64,000 nucleotides of DNA, taken from positions 1-64,000 of the forward strand of contig NZ_FMZS01000007.1 of NCBI RefSeq assembly GCF_900101265.1, given 5' to 3'. This DNA comes from Massilia sp. PDC64 (GTDB taxonomy: Bacteria; Pseudomonadota; Gammaproteobacteria; Burkholderiales; Burkholderiaceae_D). Below are positions 9,041 through 17,928 of this stretch, in pieces. Each line of letters opens with the position of its first letter. Positions within the stretch are counted from its first letter, which is position 1. The notes beneath the pieces are model-generated. The model saw only the letters and a program-made list of their open reading frames with translations, did no database searches and had not been told where the DNA came from. Position numbers and translations under genes: made by a program.

Positions 9041-9970
9041 ATGACCCCAGCCCTGCCCCGCGACCTGTCCTGCCCGCGCATCGCCACCCGCAAGAACGGC
9101 GGCCTCGAACTGTCCCGCATCGTCGCCGGCATGTGGCGCATGGCCGACTGGGACATGACGGTGGAGCAGCGCATCGCCTTCATCGAGCAGTGCATCGCGC
9201 TGGGCGTCACGTCGTTCGACCATGCGGACATCTACGGCAACTACGGCGTCGAGGGCCTGTTCGGCGAAGCCCTGCGCGCCGCGCCGTCGCTGCGCGACCG
9301 CATGCAGCTGATCAGCAAGTGCGGCATCAAGCTGCTGTCCAACAAACGCCCGCAGCACACCATCCAGCACTACGACACGAGCGCCGCGCACATCATCGCG
9401 TCGGCCGAGGAATCGCTGCGCCAGCTGCACACCGACCGCCTCGACCTGCTGCTGATCCACCGCCCGGATCCGCTGATGGACTTCGACGAGATCGCCGGCG
9501 CGTTCCAGCGCCTGAAGCAGGACGGCAAGGTGCTGCACTTCGGCGTCTCGAACTTCAGCCGCCACCAGTTCGAGGCGCTGAACCGCCGCATCGAGCTGAC
9601 CACGAACCAGGTGGAATTCTCGCCGCTGCACGTGGCGCCGATGTTCGACGAGACCTTCGACGGCCTGCAGGACAAGGGCGTGGCGCCGATGATCTGGTCG
9701 CCGCTGGCCGGCGGCCGCCTATTCACGTCGAACGACGCGAACGCGGAAAACCTGCGCCTCGTGATCAAGGAGATCGCCGACCGCCTGCACCAGCCGTTCG
9801 CCAGCGTGGTGTTCGCGTGGATCATGCAGCTGCCGTCGCGTCCCATCCCGCTGACGGGCAGCGGCCGCATCGAGGCGGTTTCCGTCGCCGTCGCCGGCAC
9901 GACGTTCCAGCTGTCGCGCGCCGACTGGTTCACGATCCTGCGCGCGGCGCGCGGCCACGAGGTCGCGTAA
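9041..9970 (+). CDS. Aldo/keto reductase family oxidoreductase (YdhF-like)
   Basis: A 309-residue TIM-barrel NADPH-dependent reductase. The catalytic set is visible as Asp/Tyr in FDHADIYGNYG, Lys in LISKCGIK and His in LLLIHRPDPLMD; the cofactor-binding end has GSGRIEA. The sequence resembles E. coli YdhF. The physiological carbonyl substrate is unknown. It is followed 14 bases later by a metal/formaldehyde-sensor-type repressor gene. Confidence 0.9.
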   Translation: MTPALPRDLSCPRIATRKNGGLELSRIVAGMWRMADWDMTVEQRIAFIEQCIALGVTSFDHADIYGNYGVEGLFGEALRAAPSLRDRMQLISKCGIKLLSNKRPQHTIQHYDTSAAHIIASAEESLRQLHTDRLDLLLIHRPDPLMDFDEIAGAFQRLKQDGKVLHFGVSNFSRHQFEALNRRIELTTNQVEFSPLHVAPMFDETFDGLQDKGVAPMIWSPLAGGRLFTSNDANAENLRLVIKEIADRLHQPFASVVFAWIMQLPSRPIPLTGSGRIEAVSVAVAGTTFQLSRADWFTILRAARGHEVA

Positions 9971-9984
9971 GCGTCTCCGCCGCC

Positions 9985-10293
9985 ATGGGCGAACCCCTCA
10001 AGATCGTCGAAGGCCGCGCGCTGACGGCGCAGCAGAAGAAGGACCTGCTGAACCGCCTCGCCCGCGTGGAAGGCCAGCTGCGCGGCGTGCAGAAGCTGAT
10101 CGCGCTGGCCGACGCGCCGTCCGACTGCGACGCCGTGGCCCAGCAGATGGCCGCCGCGCGCAAGGCGCTGGACCGGTCGTTCGTGCAGCTCCTCACCGCC
10201 AGCATCGTCACCCATACGGGCAATGCGGGCGACGTCGAGGAAGCGCAAGCGGCGGCCGCGCACCTGGCCGCCCTGTTCGACAAGTTCGCTTAA
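9985..10293 (+). CDS. CsoR/RcnR/FrmR-family transcriptional repressor
   Basis: A 102-residue all-helical repressor of the DUF156 family, with the family start LLNRLARVEGQLRGVQKLI and a conserved cysteine in SDCDAVAQQM. No second cysteine is present, so the classical copper-type CsoR set is incomplete and a FrmR-like (aldehyde) sensor is more likely. It probably controls a nearby gene; the adjoining aldo/keto reductase is the obvious candidate (inference). The 3' end overlaps the convergent gene by 4 bases. Confidence 0.85.
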   Translation: MGEPLKIVEGRALTAQQKKDLLNRLARVEGQLRGVQKLIALADAPSDCDAVAQQMAAARKALDRSFVQLLTASIVTHTGNAGDVEEAQAAAAHLAALFDKFA

Positions 10294-11081
10294 TCCGCTG
10301 CCTCGTCCTCGTACACCTTCGGCGGCGCGATCTTCGTCCACCCGGCCTGCCACGCGATGTTCAGCAGCAGCGTCGCGCTGATATAAAACACGAAGAACAG
10401 CGCGAAGAAGCGCGAGCGCAGGAGCGCCAGCAGCACGATGCAGACGACGAGCGCCACGAGCATTGCCTTCGATTTCGGCTGCTTGGAGCTGGGGAAGCGG
10501 ATCGTCGACACCATCAGCGTACCCACCGCGACCATCAGCAGCATGACGAGGAAGGCGCCGGCCATGTCGGCCACCGGGTCCGGCCATGCGACCACCACCG
10601 AGGCCACGCAGGCCGCGCCCGCCGTGATCGGCATGCCGACGAAGTAGCGCGGGTCCGTTTTCCCGACCATCACGTTGAAGCGTGCGAGGCGCAGCGCGCC
10701 GCAGGCCACGAACACGAAGCACGCCAGGCCGCCCATGCGCACGAGGGTGGGGTGCGCGGCGCCCATCTGGGCAAAGCCGTAGCAGTACAGCAGCAGGCCG
10801 GGGGCGCAGCCGAAGTTCATCACGTCGGCGATGGAATCCAGCTGCACGCCGAACGCGGACTGGGTGTTGGTGGCGCGGGCGACGAAGCCGTCGAGGGCAT
10901 CGAACACGCCGGCCAGCACCAGCAGGATCGCGGCCAGGCGATAGTCGGCCGGGTCGCCCACGGGCGCGTTGTCGACCGAGATCACGATGCTGCCGAATCC
11001 GCAGGCGATCGACAGCAGGGTCACGAAACTGGGCAGGGCAAACTTGGCGCGCGCGAGGCGCTGCTGGCGGGTCGGATTCAC
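10290..11081 (-). CDS. pssA: CDP-alcohol phosphatidyltransferase (phosphatidylserine-synthase type)
   Basis: A 263-residue integral membrane enzyme with the CDP-alcohol phosphotransferase signature DALDGFVAR then FGVQLDSIAD, where the aspartates bind the divalent metals. Hydrophobic helices follow. The N-terminus (ALPSFVTLLSIACGFGSIV) and length match CDP-diacylglycerol-serine O-phosphatidyltransferase, first step to phosphatidylethanolamine. Phosphatidylcholine or phosphatidylglycerophosphate synthase relatives cannot be fully excluded. It is a single gene, convergent with the repressor. Confidence 0.82.
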   Translation of the reverse strand: MNPTRQQRLARAKFALPSFVTLLSIACGFGSIVISVDNAPVGDPADYRLAAILLVLAGVFDALDGFVARATNTQSAFGVQLDSIADVMNFGCAPGLLLYCYGFAQMGAAHPTLVRMGGLACFVFVACGALRLARFNVMVGKTDPRYFVGMPITAGAACVASVVVAWPDPVADMAGAFLVMLLMVAVGTLMVSTIRFPSSKQPKSKAMLVALVVCIVLLALLRSRFFALFFVFYISATLLLNIAWQAGWTKIAPPKVYEDEAAD

Positions 11082-11225
11082 TGAGATTCGTTAAAAGCGG
11101 AAGAATGGCTTATTTTACATGGGCTTATGCCGGCGCCGCGATTGCCCTTACGATGTCACCGGGCACCGATTTCGCCTAGAATGGAGGCTCCTTTACCCCA
11201 TCCGGACGGACGCTGGGAGTGTTAT

Positions 11226-12188
11226 ATGATGAACATTATGCTTCGCGTGCGGCAGATCGCCCTCGCCTCGACTACGGCGTGGGCGCTGGTCGCCTGCGGC
11301 GGCGGCGGTGGCGGGAGCAGTGCCGCCGCCCCGAACGTGACTCCCTCGACCGGATTCTCGGGACAGGACGCCTCGGCACCCACGGCAACGAACAACATCG
11401 CCACGGACGGCCTGAACTGGATTAACTACCGGCGCAGCCAGATCGGCATGCCGGCGCTGACGCGCAACAGCGTCATCGACGCCGCCGCCCAGGGCCATTC
11501 CGATTACCAGCGCATCAACAACGTCGTGACCCATTACCAGACGGCCGGCAAGACGGGCTACACGGGCGCGCGCCTGCAGGACCGCCTGACGAATGCCGGC
11601 TACGTGTTCGGGTCGCCGAATGCGATCGGCGAAGTCATTTCGGCCACGTCGAACGGTTCCGGCTTCTACATGGCCGAGGAATTGATCACGGCGATCTACC
11701 ACCGCTTCGTGATCTTCGAGCCCGTGTTCAAGGAAATCGGCTCGGGTGCCGCGACGACGTCCGCCAATTACAGTTACTTCACCGCCGACTTCGTCGCCAA
11801 CAACGGCTACGGCACCGGCATCGCCGCCGGCACGATCGTGACGTGGCCGTTCAACGGCCAGACCCAGGTCCCGAACAATTTCAACAGCGACTACGAGGAG
11901 CCGGATCCGGTGCCCGACCGCAGCGTGGTCGGCTACCCGGTCAGCGTGCACACGAACCTCACGCGCAAGCTGACGGTCCAGAGCTTCACGATCCGCGCGC
12001 ACGGGACCAACAGCGACCTGGCGACGCGCCTGCTGGTCCAGGGCCAGGACGCCAACACGACCACGCAGTCGGCGGCCGCCATCGTGCCGCTGGCCCAACT
12101 GGCGTCCGCGACCACGTATGATGTCAGCTTTTCGGGTGCCGTCGACGGTGTCCCGGTCACCCGCAGCTGGTCATTCACGACGAAATAA
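11226..12188 (+). CDS. CAP/SCP-domain lipoprotein
   Basis: A 320-residue lipoprotein: the signal peptide ends VACGGGGGGSS, a Gly-rich tether after the lipid Cys. A CAP (SCP/PR-1-like) domain at about 55-200 begins with GLNWINYRRSQIGMPALTRN and has histidines in GHSDYQ and THYQTAG. A C-terminal beta-sandwich-like domain of about 90 residues ends in YDVSFSGAVDGVPVTRSWSF, as in bacterial Ig-like folds. CAP proteins are secreted and of unclear bacterial function. ATG 11226 follows a GGGAG site; ATGs at 11229 and 11238 are alternatives. A TAGAAT -10-like box lies about 45 bases upstream. Confidence 0.83.
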   Translation: MMNIMLRVRQIALASTTAWALVACGGGGGGSSAAAPNVTPSTGFSGQDASAPTATNNIATDGLNWINYRRSQIGMPALTRNSVIDAAAQGHSDYQRINNVVTHYQTAGKTGYTGARLQDRLTNAGYVFGSPNAIGEVISATSNGSGFYMAEELITAIYHRFVIFEPVFKEIGSGAATTSANYSYFTADFVANNGYGTGIAAGTIVTWPFNGQTQVPNNFNSDYEEPDPVPDRSVVGYPVSVHTNLTRKLTVQSFTIRAHGTNSDLATRLLVQGQDANTTTQSAAAIVPLAQLASATTYDVSFSGAVDGVPVTRSWSFTTK

Positions 12189-12195
12189 GGTTTGC

Positions 12196-12813
12196 ATGGA
12201 CAGTCCCGACCACCGTTCCCCGCCAGACGCACACGATGCCCCCGCCGTGAATCACGCGGGCGGCGTCGCGCGCCTGATGGGCGACGGGGCCCTGTTCGGA
12301 CGCGTCCTCGCGCGCTTCCGCAACGAATACCGCCAGGCCGCGGCCGGCATCCGCACCGCGCACGACCAGGGCGACACCGCGCTGGCGCTGCGGCTCGTCC
12401 ACACGCTGAAAGGAGCGGCCGGCATGATCGAGGCGGTGCCGCTGCGGCGCCAGGCGGACATCGTAGAGCGGCTGCTGCGCACGGGCGCGGGCGACGTCCA
12501 CGGCAGCCTTGTGCGCCTGCAGGATGAGCTGGAACGGGTATTGCGCGAACTGGACGCGCTGGCAAGCAGGCTGCCGGAGCGCCCTGCGGTGGCGCCGGCG
12601 CAACGGCCGGCGGAGATGGATCGCGATATCGTCGACCGCCTGATGGCGCTGCTCGACGAAGGCAATGGCGATGCGGTCGACCTCGTGCGCGAAGGTGCGG
12701 GCGCGCTGGCCGCACAACTCGGGGAAGAACATTATCGCCAGGTGGCGGACCTGGTCGAAGGTTTCGACTTCGACGGCGCCCTGGCGCTGCTGCGCGAACG
12801 GGCGGGCGGCTGA
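12196..12813 (+). CDS. Hpt (histidine phosphotransfer) domain protein
   Basis: A 205-residue cytoplasmic protein. The Hpt helix bundle at about 18-115 has the phospho-accepting histidine in LVHTLKGAAG (His69). The remaining 80 residues hold a short helical segment (MDRDIVDRLMALLDEGNGDA, then ADLVEGFDFDGALALL) like that following receiver or Hpt modules of hybrid kinases. It would relay phosphate from a hybrid kinase that is not in this window. The gene starts 7 bases after the CAP lipoprotein. Confidence 0.85.
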   Translation: MDSPDHRSPPDAHDAPAVNHAGGVARLMGDGALFGRVLARFRNEYRQAAAGIRTAHDQGDTALALRLVHTLKGAAGMIEAVPLRRQADIVERLLRTGAGDVHGSLVRLQDELERVLRELDALASRLPERPAVAPAQRPAEMDRDIVDRLMALLDEGNGDAVDLVREGAGALAAQLGEEHYRQVADLVEGFDFDGALALLRERAGG

Positions 12814-12830
12814 CCCGGACGCGCCCGCGG

Positions 12831-13052
12831 TCAGCGGTTGTATTCCGCTTCTTCGTCGAACGAGTCGGCGCAGGATTTGCCGCAGAAACGGCGTACGCTG
12901 TCGAGCGGCTTGTCGCAATACCAGCACGCGCCCTTGGGCGGCAGGCTCAGGCGGGCGGGCACCGGCGTCGAACTCATCGGCGCACTCATTGGCGCAATAA
13001 CCGGCTCGACAGGCACGCTCTTGTCCGGAACACTTTCCTGTATCGTTTCCAA
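12831..13052 (-). CDS. Small putative zinc-ribbon protein
   Basis: 73 residues. A Pro/Ser/Val-rich N-terminus is followed by GACWYCDKPLDSVRRFCGKSCADSF, shown here only as the motif CxxC...CxxxC, the ligand pattern of a small treble-clef/zinc ribbon. The start appears to be TTG at 13052, preceded by a strong AAGGGGG ribosome site 5 bases away; internal ATGs lack one. Function unknown; nucleic-acid or protein binding is a guess from the fold. Confidence 0.6.
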   Translation of the reverse strand: METIQESVPDKSVPVEPVIAPMSAPMSSTPVPARLSLPPKGACWYCDKPLDSVRRFCGKSCADSFDEEAEYNR

Positions 13053-13376
13053 GGTTACCCCCTTACCGGCAGCACGTCAGTAACGCAGAGATTACTTTAG
13101 TGGAACACCGTGTGCATGAGAAAGCGCAAGAGCGCTTGTGCCCGCTTCTGCGGTACGTGGTCTTTCAAACCAGTGTGCGCCGATTGCGTTACCTCTGCAA
13201 CGACCGCGACCCTCGTAGTTTTCAAGAAACAACAGTCACGGTGCCCCGACGTCATCGTCACCGATGCCGGACCATTCAACTGCCCGAAATAATAGCAGTA
13301 TTGGCAATGCGTGCGCCGGGCCGTTCAATCGTGCGAGGCCGTCGTGTCGGATTTACGACGAGCGCGCCGGATCCCG
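13053..13376. other. Intergenic gap with no supported gene
   Basis: This 324-base stretch separates the zinc-ribbon gene from the DUF1439 gene. It contains short open frames on both strands (one Cys-rich on the plus strand at 13110-13292), but none has a ribosome site, a recognisable motif or GC-rich third positions. I saw no clear promoter, terminator or repeat. Confidence 0.5.
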
Positions 13377-13943
13377 TCAGCGCGCCGGTTCCAGCGTGAC
13401 GAACAGGGCGCCGGGCGCCGTCTCGAGGCGGGTAGGAATGAATTGCACGCCGGCGTAGCGCAAGTCTTCGGGGTGGAAGGTGTAGACCGGCATGTCGCGC
13501 ATCAATTGATTCACGAGGAGGTCGGCGGCGCGCCCCAGGTCGCGCGCGCGGTCGCCGTCCATGCCTTCGACGTCGAAGCTGTCGACGTGCGTCGCGGACA
13601 GGACGACGGCATTGCGCACGTTGTCCAGCACCAGGTGGCCGGACATGGCCAGGGTGCCGTTCCACGACTGGCGCAGGAACGGCGGCGACACGGACACGTC
13701 CAGCGACAGGCCCACGCGGTCGGTCTCAGGCATGATCGCGAGGCGCGGCCGGGTCAATTGCACATCGAACAATTCGAGCATGCGGTTGCGCAGCGGGAAG
13801 CGGCGCTCCAGGCCGGCCTGTAAACGGGATTGCGACAGCTCGACGCGGCGCGGCCCGATCACCGTCGCGCAGGACGCGAGCAGGCCACCGCCCGCCAGCG
13901 CCAGCGCCGCCTTGCCGAATTGCCGTCTCGTCATCGCCGTCAT
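13377..13943 (-). CDS. DUF1439 lipoprotein (YceB-like)
   Basis: About 188 residues. A signal sequence with an Arg pair (TRRQFGKAALALAGG) and lipobox LASC is followed by a DUF1439 domain, the fold of E. coli YceB, an outer-membrane-facing lipoprotein of unknown function. The start is ambiguous among several ATGs; GAGG sits 6 bases before the ATG at 13943, so I use that one rather than 13955. It stands 30 bases from a large leftward gene and may share its transcript. Confidence 0.8.
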   Translation of the reverse strand: MTAMTRRQFGKAALALAGGGLLASCATVIGPRRVELSQSRLQAGLERRFPLRNRMLELFDVQLTRPRLAIMPETDRVGLSLDVSVSPPFLRQSWNGTLAMSGHLVLDNVRNAVVLSATHVDSFDVEGMDGDRARDLGRAADLLVNQLMRDMPVYTFHPEDLRYAGVQFIPTRLETAPGALFVTLEPAR

Positions 13944-13985
13944 CATCTGCCTCATTCGTCCATGGATGGGGCGAAGCCTAGCACA

Positions 13986-16175
13986 TCAATAGAAATACGG
14001 CGTTGCGCGCGCCCATTCGCTGCGGGGCCAGCGCTTGTGCAACAGTGCATGCGCCTTGCGCGACAGGGCCGATGCATCCTTGTCGAGGCAACCGCCGCGC
14101 GTCGACATCACGACCACGTGCAGCAGCCAGGGCAGCTCCGGATCGGCCGGATGCGTCCCGGCCCAGTCCATCACGTCGTCGCCGAAGGTGCCGGTGGCCG
14201 TCTTCAGCTGTTCCAGGCGGCCCAGTTCCGTACGGCGCGCCGCCGTGTCGCCCAGCTCCGGCGTCGCCGGCAGGCGCCACGCGAAGCTCGTCGGCATGTC
14301 GAACTGGCCCGGCTTGAAGCTGCACCAGGCGGACGCCGTCGCGTCGCCGGCCTCGATGCGCGTCACGGGCGGCGCCACCATGTCGAGGTCCGCCGACAGG
14401 CCGAATGCGACCGACGCGACGAGCGCCACGTGGCGCCGCTCGGCGGGTGTGGCGGCGCGGGCGTAGCGGGTCGCCATCTCGCCCACGGCCGGCACCAGCC
14501 TGGCCAGCAGGTCGGCGGCGGCGCGGCCGGTCTCGGGCTGGTCGAGCAGCGCCGCGCGGATCCAGGCCGCGCCCGCGATGCGCGCACGGAGCGGCTGCGG
14601 CAGCGACTCCACGCGCGCCAGCTCGAGCATGTCGGCGGTCGCGAGACCACGCTTGAACCACGCGATGGCATCGTCGTTGAGCATGTCCTCGGCCGGCGCC
14701 GCGTCCGGACTCGCCATGTCGACGTTCGCACGCAGCAGCCAGGCGCCGGCGTCCCGCACCGACGTCGCGACGGCGAAGCGCTCTTCGCGGAACAGGTTGC
14801 GCGTCGCCGGGGACAGTTTGCCCTTCAACGCGGCATCGGCGACGGCGCGCGCGGCGTCGCGCTTGCCCGCCAGGCGGTACAGCCGCGCCAGGTGGTAGCG
14901 CACGGTGAGATACGCCGGATCGGACGCGTCGACGGCCAACGCGGCCTGTTCCAGTGCGGGCGTCAGCGTCTCGGACAGCATCAGCGCGGCGACGAGCCAC
15001 GGGTCGGTATGGCCGCGCTGCTTCGTCCCCTGCTGCCAGCGCTCCAGCGCATGGCGTGCGGGCGCGGCGCAGGAACCGTCGCGGCTGCCGGCGCAGTCTT
15101 GCAGCGTTGCGATCCAGTCGATGAAGGCGTGCTGCGCGCGCAGCGGCTCCGCCTTGGCGTCATCCATCAGGACCGACCAGTCGCCCAGGCGGTCGAGCGC
15201 GTACGGGTCGTGCGCCGGATCGTCCAGGTAGCGGTTCAATTCGCCGAGCCGGCTTTCCGGCGTCAGCCGCACGCGCATGGCGCGCAGCAGGGCGCGGGCC
15301 GGTTCGTGCATGGTTTGCAGGGACGCGTCGGCCAGGATCGCGGCGCCGCGCTTGTCGAGGACTTGCGCCTGGCGCTCGCGCGCATCGCGCGGCGTCTGCG
15401 GGACGGCGGCCACCGCGCGCCGGACTTCCGAGCGCAACGCCAGGTAGGCGCCGAGACCCTGCATCGGATGGCCGGCAGTGGCGCCGATCTGGTCGAACAG
15501 CGCGGTGCTCTCCGCATAGTGGGCACCGTGGAACTGCCATGCGGCGCGCTGGTAGTCGCGCAGCTGGCGCCAGTAGGCGGGTTCCGTGGCGGGCAGCGGC
15601 TGCGGCGCGACGATGTCGGGCAGTTTCTCCGCGCGATACGCGTAACGCGCATCTTCCGCGCGCTGGCAGGATTCGCCGACCTGGTATTGCGCGCGCAGCC
15701 ACGCATCGACGCGCGCGCGGTTCGCGTCCGGCCGCGCTTCCAGCTGGCGCAACGTGGCGGCGGCGTACGCGTTGGCGGCCGCCGGACAGGCCACGATCAT
15801 GCGCGCCGCCGGGTCGTCGATCTTCAGGTTCAACAGTTTGGCGGCGCGCCCGATCAGGTCCGCGGACGTGTCCTCGCCGTCGACGTGGTCCCAACCGTAG
15901 CCGAACGCGCTGCCGTCGGCGCGATCGAGGCCCTTCTCGCTGCCGGTTTTTTTCGCGACCGGCGCGCCGAGCATGATCGCGCGCCACGCCGTGTACAGAT
16001 AGACGCGACGCATGCCCGGCTGCAGCACGCCCAGCTCGCCCGCCTGGAAGCGCGCGTTGGGGATGTCCGGCTTCGTGTACGCCTTGAACATCGTGTAGCT
16101 GGGACCATAGTCGCCGCTGGCGAAGGCATTCGCGGCGACGGCGGCGATGGCGGCACAGGCAAGCAGGTATTTCAT
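13986..16175 (-). CDS. Large secreted protein of unknown function, coupled to a DUF3142 gene
   Basis: A 729-residue protein with a clear signal peptide (MKYLLACAAIAAVAANAFAS) and no domain I recognise. The mature part is Ala/Arg/Leu-rich and mostly helical, with repeated patterns such as RYHLARLYRLAGKRDAARAV that suggest tetratricopeptide-like helices. A conserved-looking N-terminal block contains YTMFKAYTKPDIPNARFQAG and WDHVDGEDTSADLIGRA. It begins inside the stop codon of the upstream DUF3142 gene (ATGA), so the two are made together. The periplasm or exterior is the likely site. Confidence 0.8.
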   Translation of the reverse strand: MKYLLACAAIAAVAANAFASGDYGPSYTMFKAYTKPDIPNARFQAGELGVLQPGMRRVYLYTAWRAIMLGAPVAKKTGSEKGLDRADGSAFGYGWDHVDGEDTSADLIGRAAKLLNLKIDDPAARMIVACPAAANAYAAATLRQLEARPDANRARVDAWLRAQYQVGESCQRAEDARYAYRAEKLPDIVAPQPLPATEPAYWRQLRDYQRAAWQFHGAHYAESTALFDQIGATAGHPMQGLGAYLALRSEVRRAVAAVPQTPRDARERQAQVLDKRGAAILADASLQTMHEPARALLRAMRVRLTPESRLGELNRYLDDPAHDPYALDRLGDWSVLMDDAKAEPLRAQHAFIDWIATLQDCAGSRDGSCAAPARHALERWQQGTKQRGHTDPWLVAALMLSETLTPALEQAALAVDASDPAYLTVRYHLARLYRLAGKRDAARAVADAALKGKLSPATRNLFREERFAVATSVRDAGAWLLRANVDMASPDAAPAEDMLNDDAIAWFKRGLATADMLELARVESLPQPLRARIAGAAWIRAALLDQPETGRAAADLLARLVPAVGEMATRYARAATPAERRHVALVASVAFGLSADLDMVAPPVTRIEAGDATASAWCSFKPGQFDMPTSFAWRLPATPELGDTAARRTELGRLEQLKTATGTFGDDVMDWAGTHPADPELPWLLHVVVMSTRGGCLDKDASALSRKAHALLHKRWPRSEWARATPYFY

Positions 16176-16909
16176 CGGGATTCTCTCCATCCTTTTTCGT
16201 CGAACCAGAACGTGCGCCGGTAGCGCGCCGCCACCGCGGGCGGGAACGCTTCCTGGCGCGAAAAGCCGGCGCTGCCCGCGCGGCACAGCGGGTGCAGCAA
16301 TTCGGGGCGCGTCGCCACGATGCCGCGCAGCGCCCGGTTGTCGCGGCCCATACGGAAAAACATCGGCACCACCTCGTCCGCTTCCAGCCCGTCCAGCCAG
16401 GCCGGCGCGCGGCACCACCAGCCGAGGGCCGTGACACTCAACCGCATGTCGCCCGGCAGCGCGGCGCGGATGCGGTGCACGAGGTCGCGGTAATCCGCGC
16501 GCTGCGACGGCCGCGCCTCCAGGTCCAGCTGCACCCAGCCGGACGTCGACGCGCGCGCGGCGCTGTGCATGGCGGCCAGCACGGTGTCGCGCGCGGCCCG
16601 CAGGCCCGGTGGCGGATGCAGCGGATCGATCTCGACGTGCACGACGGGGATCACGCGCGTGTCGCGCGGGAGCAGCCGCGGGCGCGCACCCGGCCGCACG
16701 AGCACCTTGTCGCCGGCGAGCCAGATGTGGCGGTCGACCACGGCGACGGTGTCGCGCGAAAACGCCGGGACGGGCGCATCCCGCCACAGCCAGGCGATGG
16801 CGCCGGCGGGCGGTTCGGGTGGAATGGCGGGAATGGGCAAGCGGGTCTTTCTGCAGGCAGAGACGGCCGCTATGTTAGCAATCTTTCCTTGCCGAATTTG
16901 CGCACACAA
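16172..16909 (-). CDS. DUF3142 domain protein
   Basis: Up to 245 residues, matching the DUF3142 pattern: a barrel-like segment with VIPVVHVEIDPLHPPPG, then GWVQLDLEARPSQRADYRDL, and LSVTALGWWC. These proteins resemble glycoside-hydrolase-like barrels but have no assigned activity. No ATG or GTG start is available at a sensible place; the frame opens with TTG at 16909 and another TTG at 16840, so the N-terminus is uncertain. The 3' end overlaps the large secreted gene by 4 bases. Confidence 0.72.
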   Translation of the reverse strand: MCAQIRQGKIANIAAVSACRKTRLPIPAIPPEPPAGAIAWLWRDAPVPAFSRDTVAVVDRHIWLAGDKVLVRPGARPRLLPRDTRVIPVVHVEIDPLHPPPGLRAARDTVLAAMHSAARASTSGWVQLDLEARPSQRADYRDLVHRIRAALPGDMRLSVTALGWWCRAPAWLDGLEADEVVPMFFRMGRDNRALRGIVATRPELLHPLCRAGSAGFSRQEAFPPAVAARYRRTFWFDEKGWRESR

Positions 16910-16946
16910 TCACACGCCTGCAAAAGGCAGCCGCTCGGGCAGGTGC

Positions 16947-17759
16947 TCAGGCAGCGGGACCGGCCTGCCCGACCGCAGCCATGAATGCGTCGGCCAGCGT
17001 GGCCTTGGTCGGCACGGCCTCGAGGTCGATGCCGAGATGGACGATGGTTTGCGCGATCTGGGGACGGATGCCGCTGAGGATGCAGTGCGCCCCCATCAGG
17101 CGCGCCGCGGCGATGGTCTTCAGCAGATGTTGCGCGACGAGGGTGTCCACGGTCGGCACCCCGGTGATGTCGATGATCGCGGTGTGCGCGCCGCTCGCGA
17201 CGATCTTTTCCAGCAGGTTTTCCATCACGACCTGGGCGCGCGCGCTGTCGAGCGTGCCGATCAGCGGTAATGCGAGGATACCTTCCCACAGGCTGATTAC
17301 CGGCGTCGACAATTCGAGCAGTTCGCGTTGTTGACGCGCGATGATCCGGTCGCGGCTTTTCTGGAACGTCTCGAGCGTGTAAAGGCCGAGCTGGTCGACG
17401 AGCACGCCGCTTGCCCACGACAGGCTGGCGAGCCTTGCCGGCTCGGCCGCGAACCGTGCGCGCAGGAGGCTGGACAGGGGCTGTTTGACGGAAAAGATGA
17501 AGGTGGCGGTGGCCGCCGACGAGGAGCCGGCGCTCGCCCGGGTGGCGGACACGTCGTGCAGCACCCGCCGCATCTCGTCCCACGCGCGCCCGTCGGTATG
17601 CGCGAAGTCGGCGGAATCCAGCGCGTTTGCGTACGCCTGCAGGAAGCGCTCGCACTGCGGCTCACCTGCGGCGTGCGCCATCTGCCATTCGGCGCCGAGC
17701 GCCGCCATGTTGTCACGCACCAGCCGGGCAAGCTGGGACGCATCGTCCTTCGTCATCAT
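16947..17759 (-). CDS. RsbR-like STAS domain protein
   Basis: A 270-residue cytoplasmic protein. The N-terminal 150 residues form a helical globin-like sensor region as in RsbR paralogues. The C-terminal STAS domain begins at ELSTPVISLWEGILALPLIG and contains AIIDITGVPTVDTLVAQHLL, the stretch that carries the regulatory Thr residues in stressosome RsbR (here T in ITGVPT). RsbR proteins assemble with RsbS and the kinase RsbT; neither gene is nearby. The start has an AGGA site upstream of two consecutive ATGs. Confidence 0.83.
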   Translation of the reverse strand: MMTKDDASQLARLVRDNMAALGAEWQMAHAAGEPQCERFLQAYANALDSADFAHTDGRAWDEMRRVLHDVSATRASAGSSSAATATFIFSVKQPLSSLLRARFAAEPARLASLSWASGVLVDQLGLYTLETFQKSRDRIIARQQRELLELSTPVISLWEGILALPLIGTLDSARAQVVMENLLEKIVASGAHTAIIDITGVPTVDTLVAQHLLKTIAAARLMGAHCILSGIRPQIAQTIVHLGIDLEAVPTKATLADAFMAAVGQAGPAA

Positions 17760-17895
17760 CGATCATCCTCGTTGGTCAGGCATGCAAGTCGTTCGCCGAC
17801 CAGGGAGGCATCGGATTGGATTCACTTCAGGCCTCGACTATAGCATTGTTTGCATCACCCGAAAAAATTCATGGGCGGGCTTGAAATACTCCCGA

Positions 17896-17915
17896 TATAC
17901 TCCAATTGGAGTATA
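17896..17915. promoter_or_regulatory. 20-bp perfect palindrome, probable CopG operator
   Basis: A perfect inverted repeat, TATACTCC AATT GGAGTATA without spacing, lies directly before the AAGGAG ribosome site of the CopG gene. A further half-site ATACTCC lies at 17887-17893. The TATACT inside the left arm also resembles a -10 box, so a bound repressor would block initiation. Ribbon-helix-helix proteins commonly bind such short palindromes in their own promoter (inference for this gene). Confidence 0.65.
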
Positions 17916-17928
17916 AGGAGAATACATC

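Noticed and set aside
13110..13292. A cysteine-rich 60-codon plus-strand frame in the intergenic gap
   Set aside because: No ribosome site, cysteine spacing fits no known fold, and other frames overlap it equally well.
13830..16223. A 797-codon open frame on the plus strand opposite the large secreted gene
   Set aside because: It is antisense to a gene with signal peptide and operon overlap; its protein is Arg/Gly/Ala-rich and low in complexity, as expected from GC-rich antisense frames.
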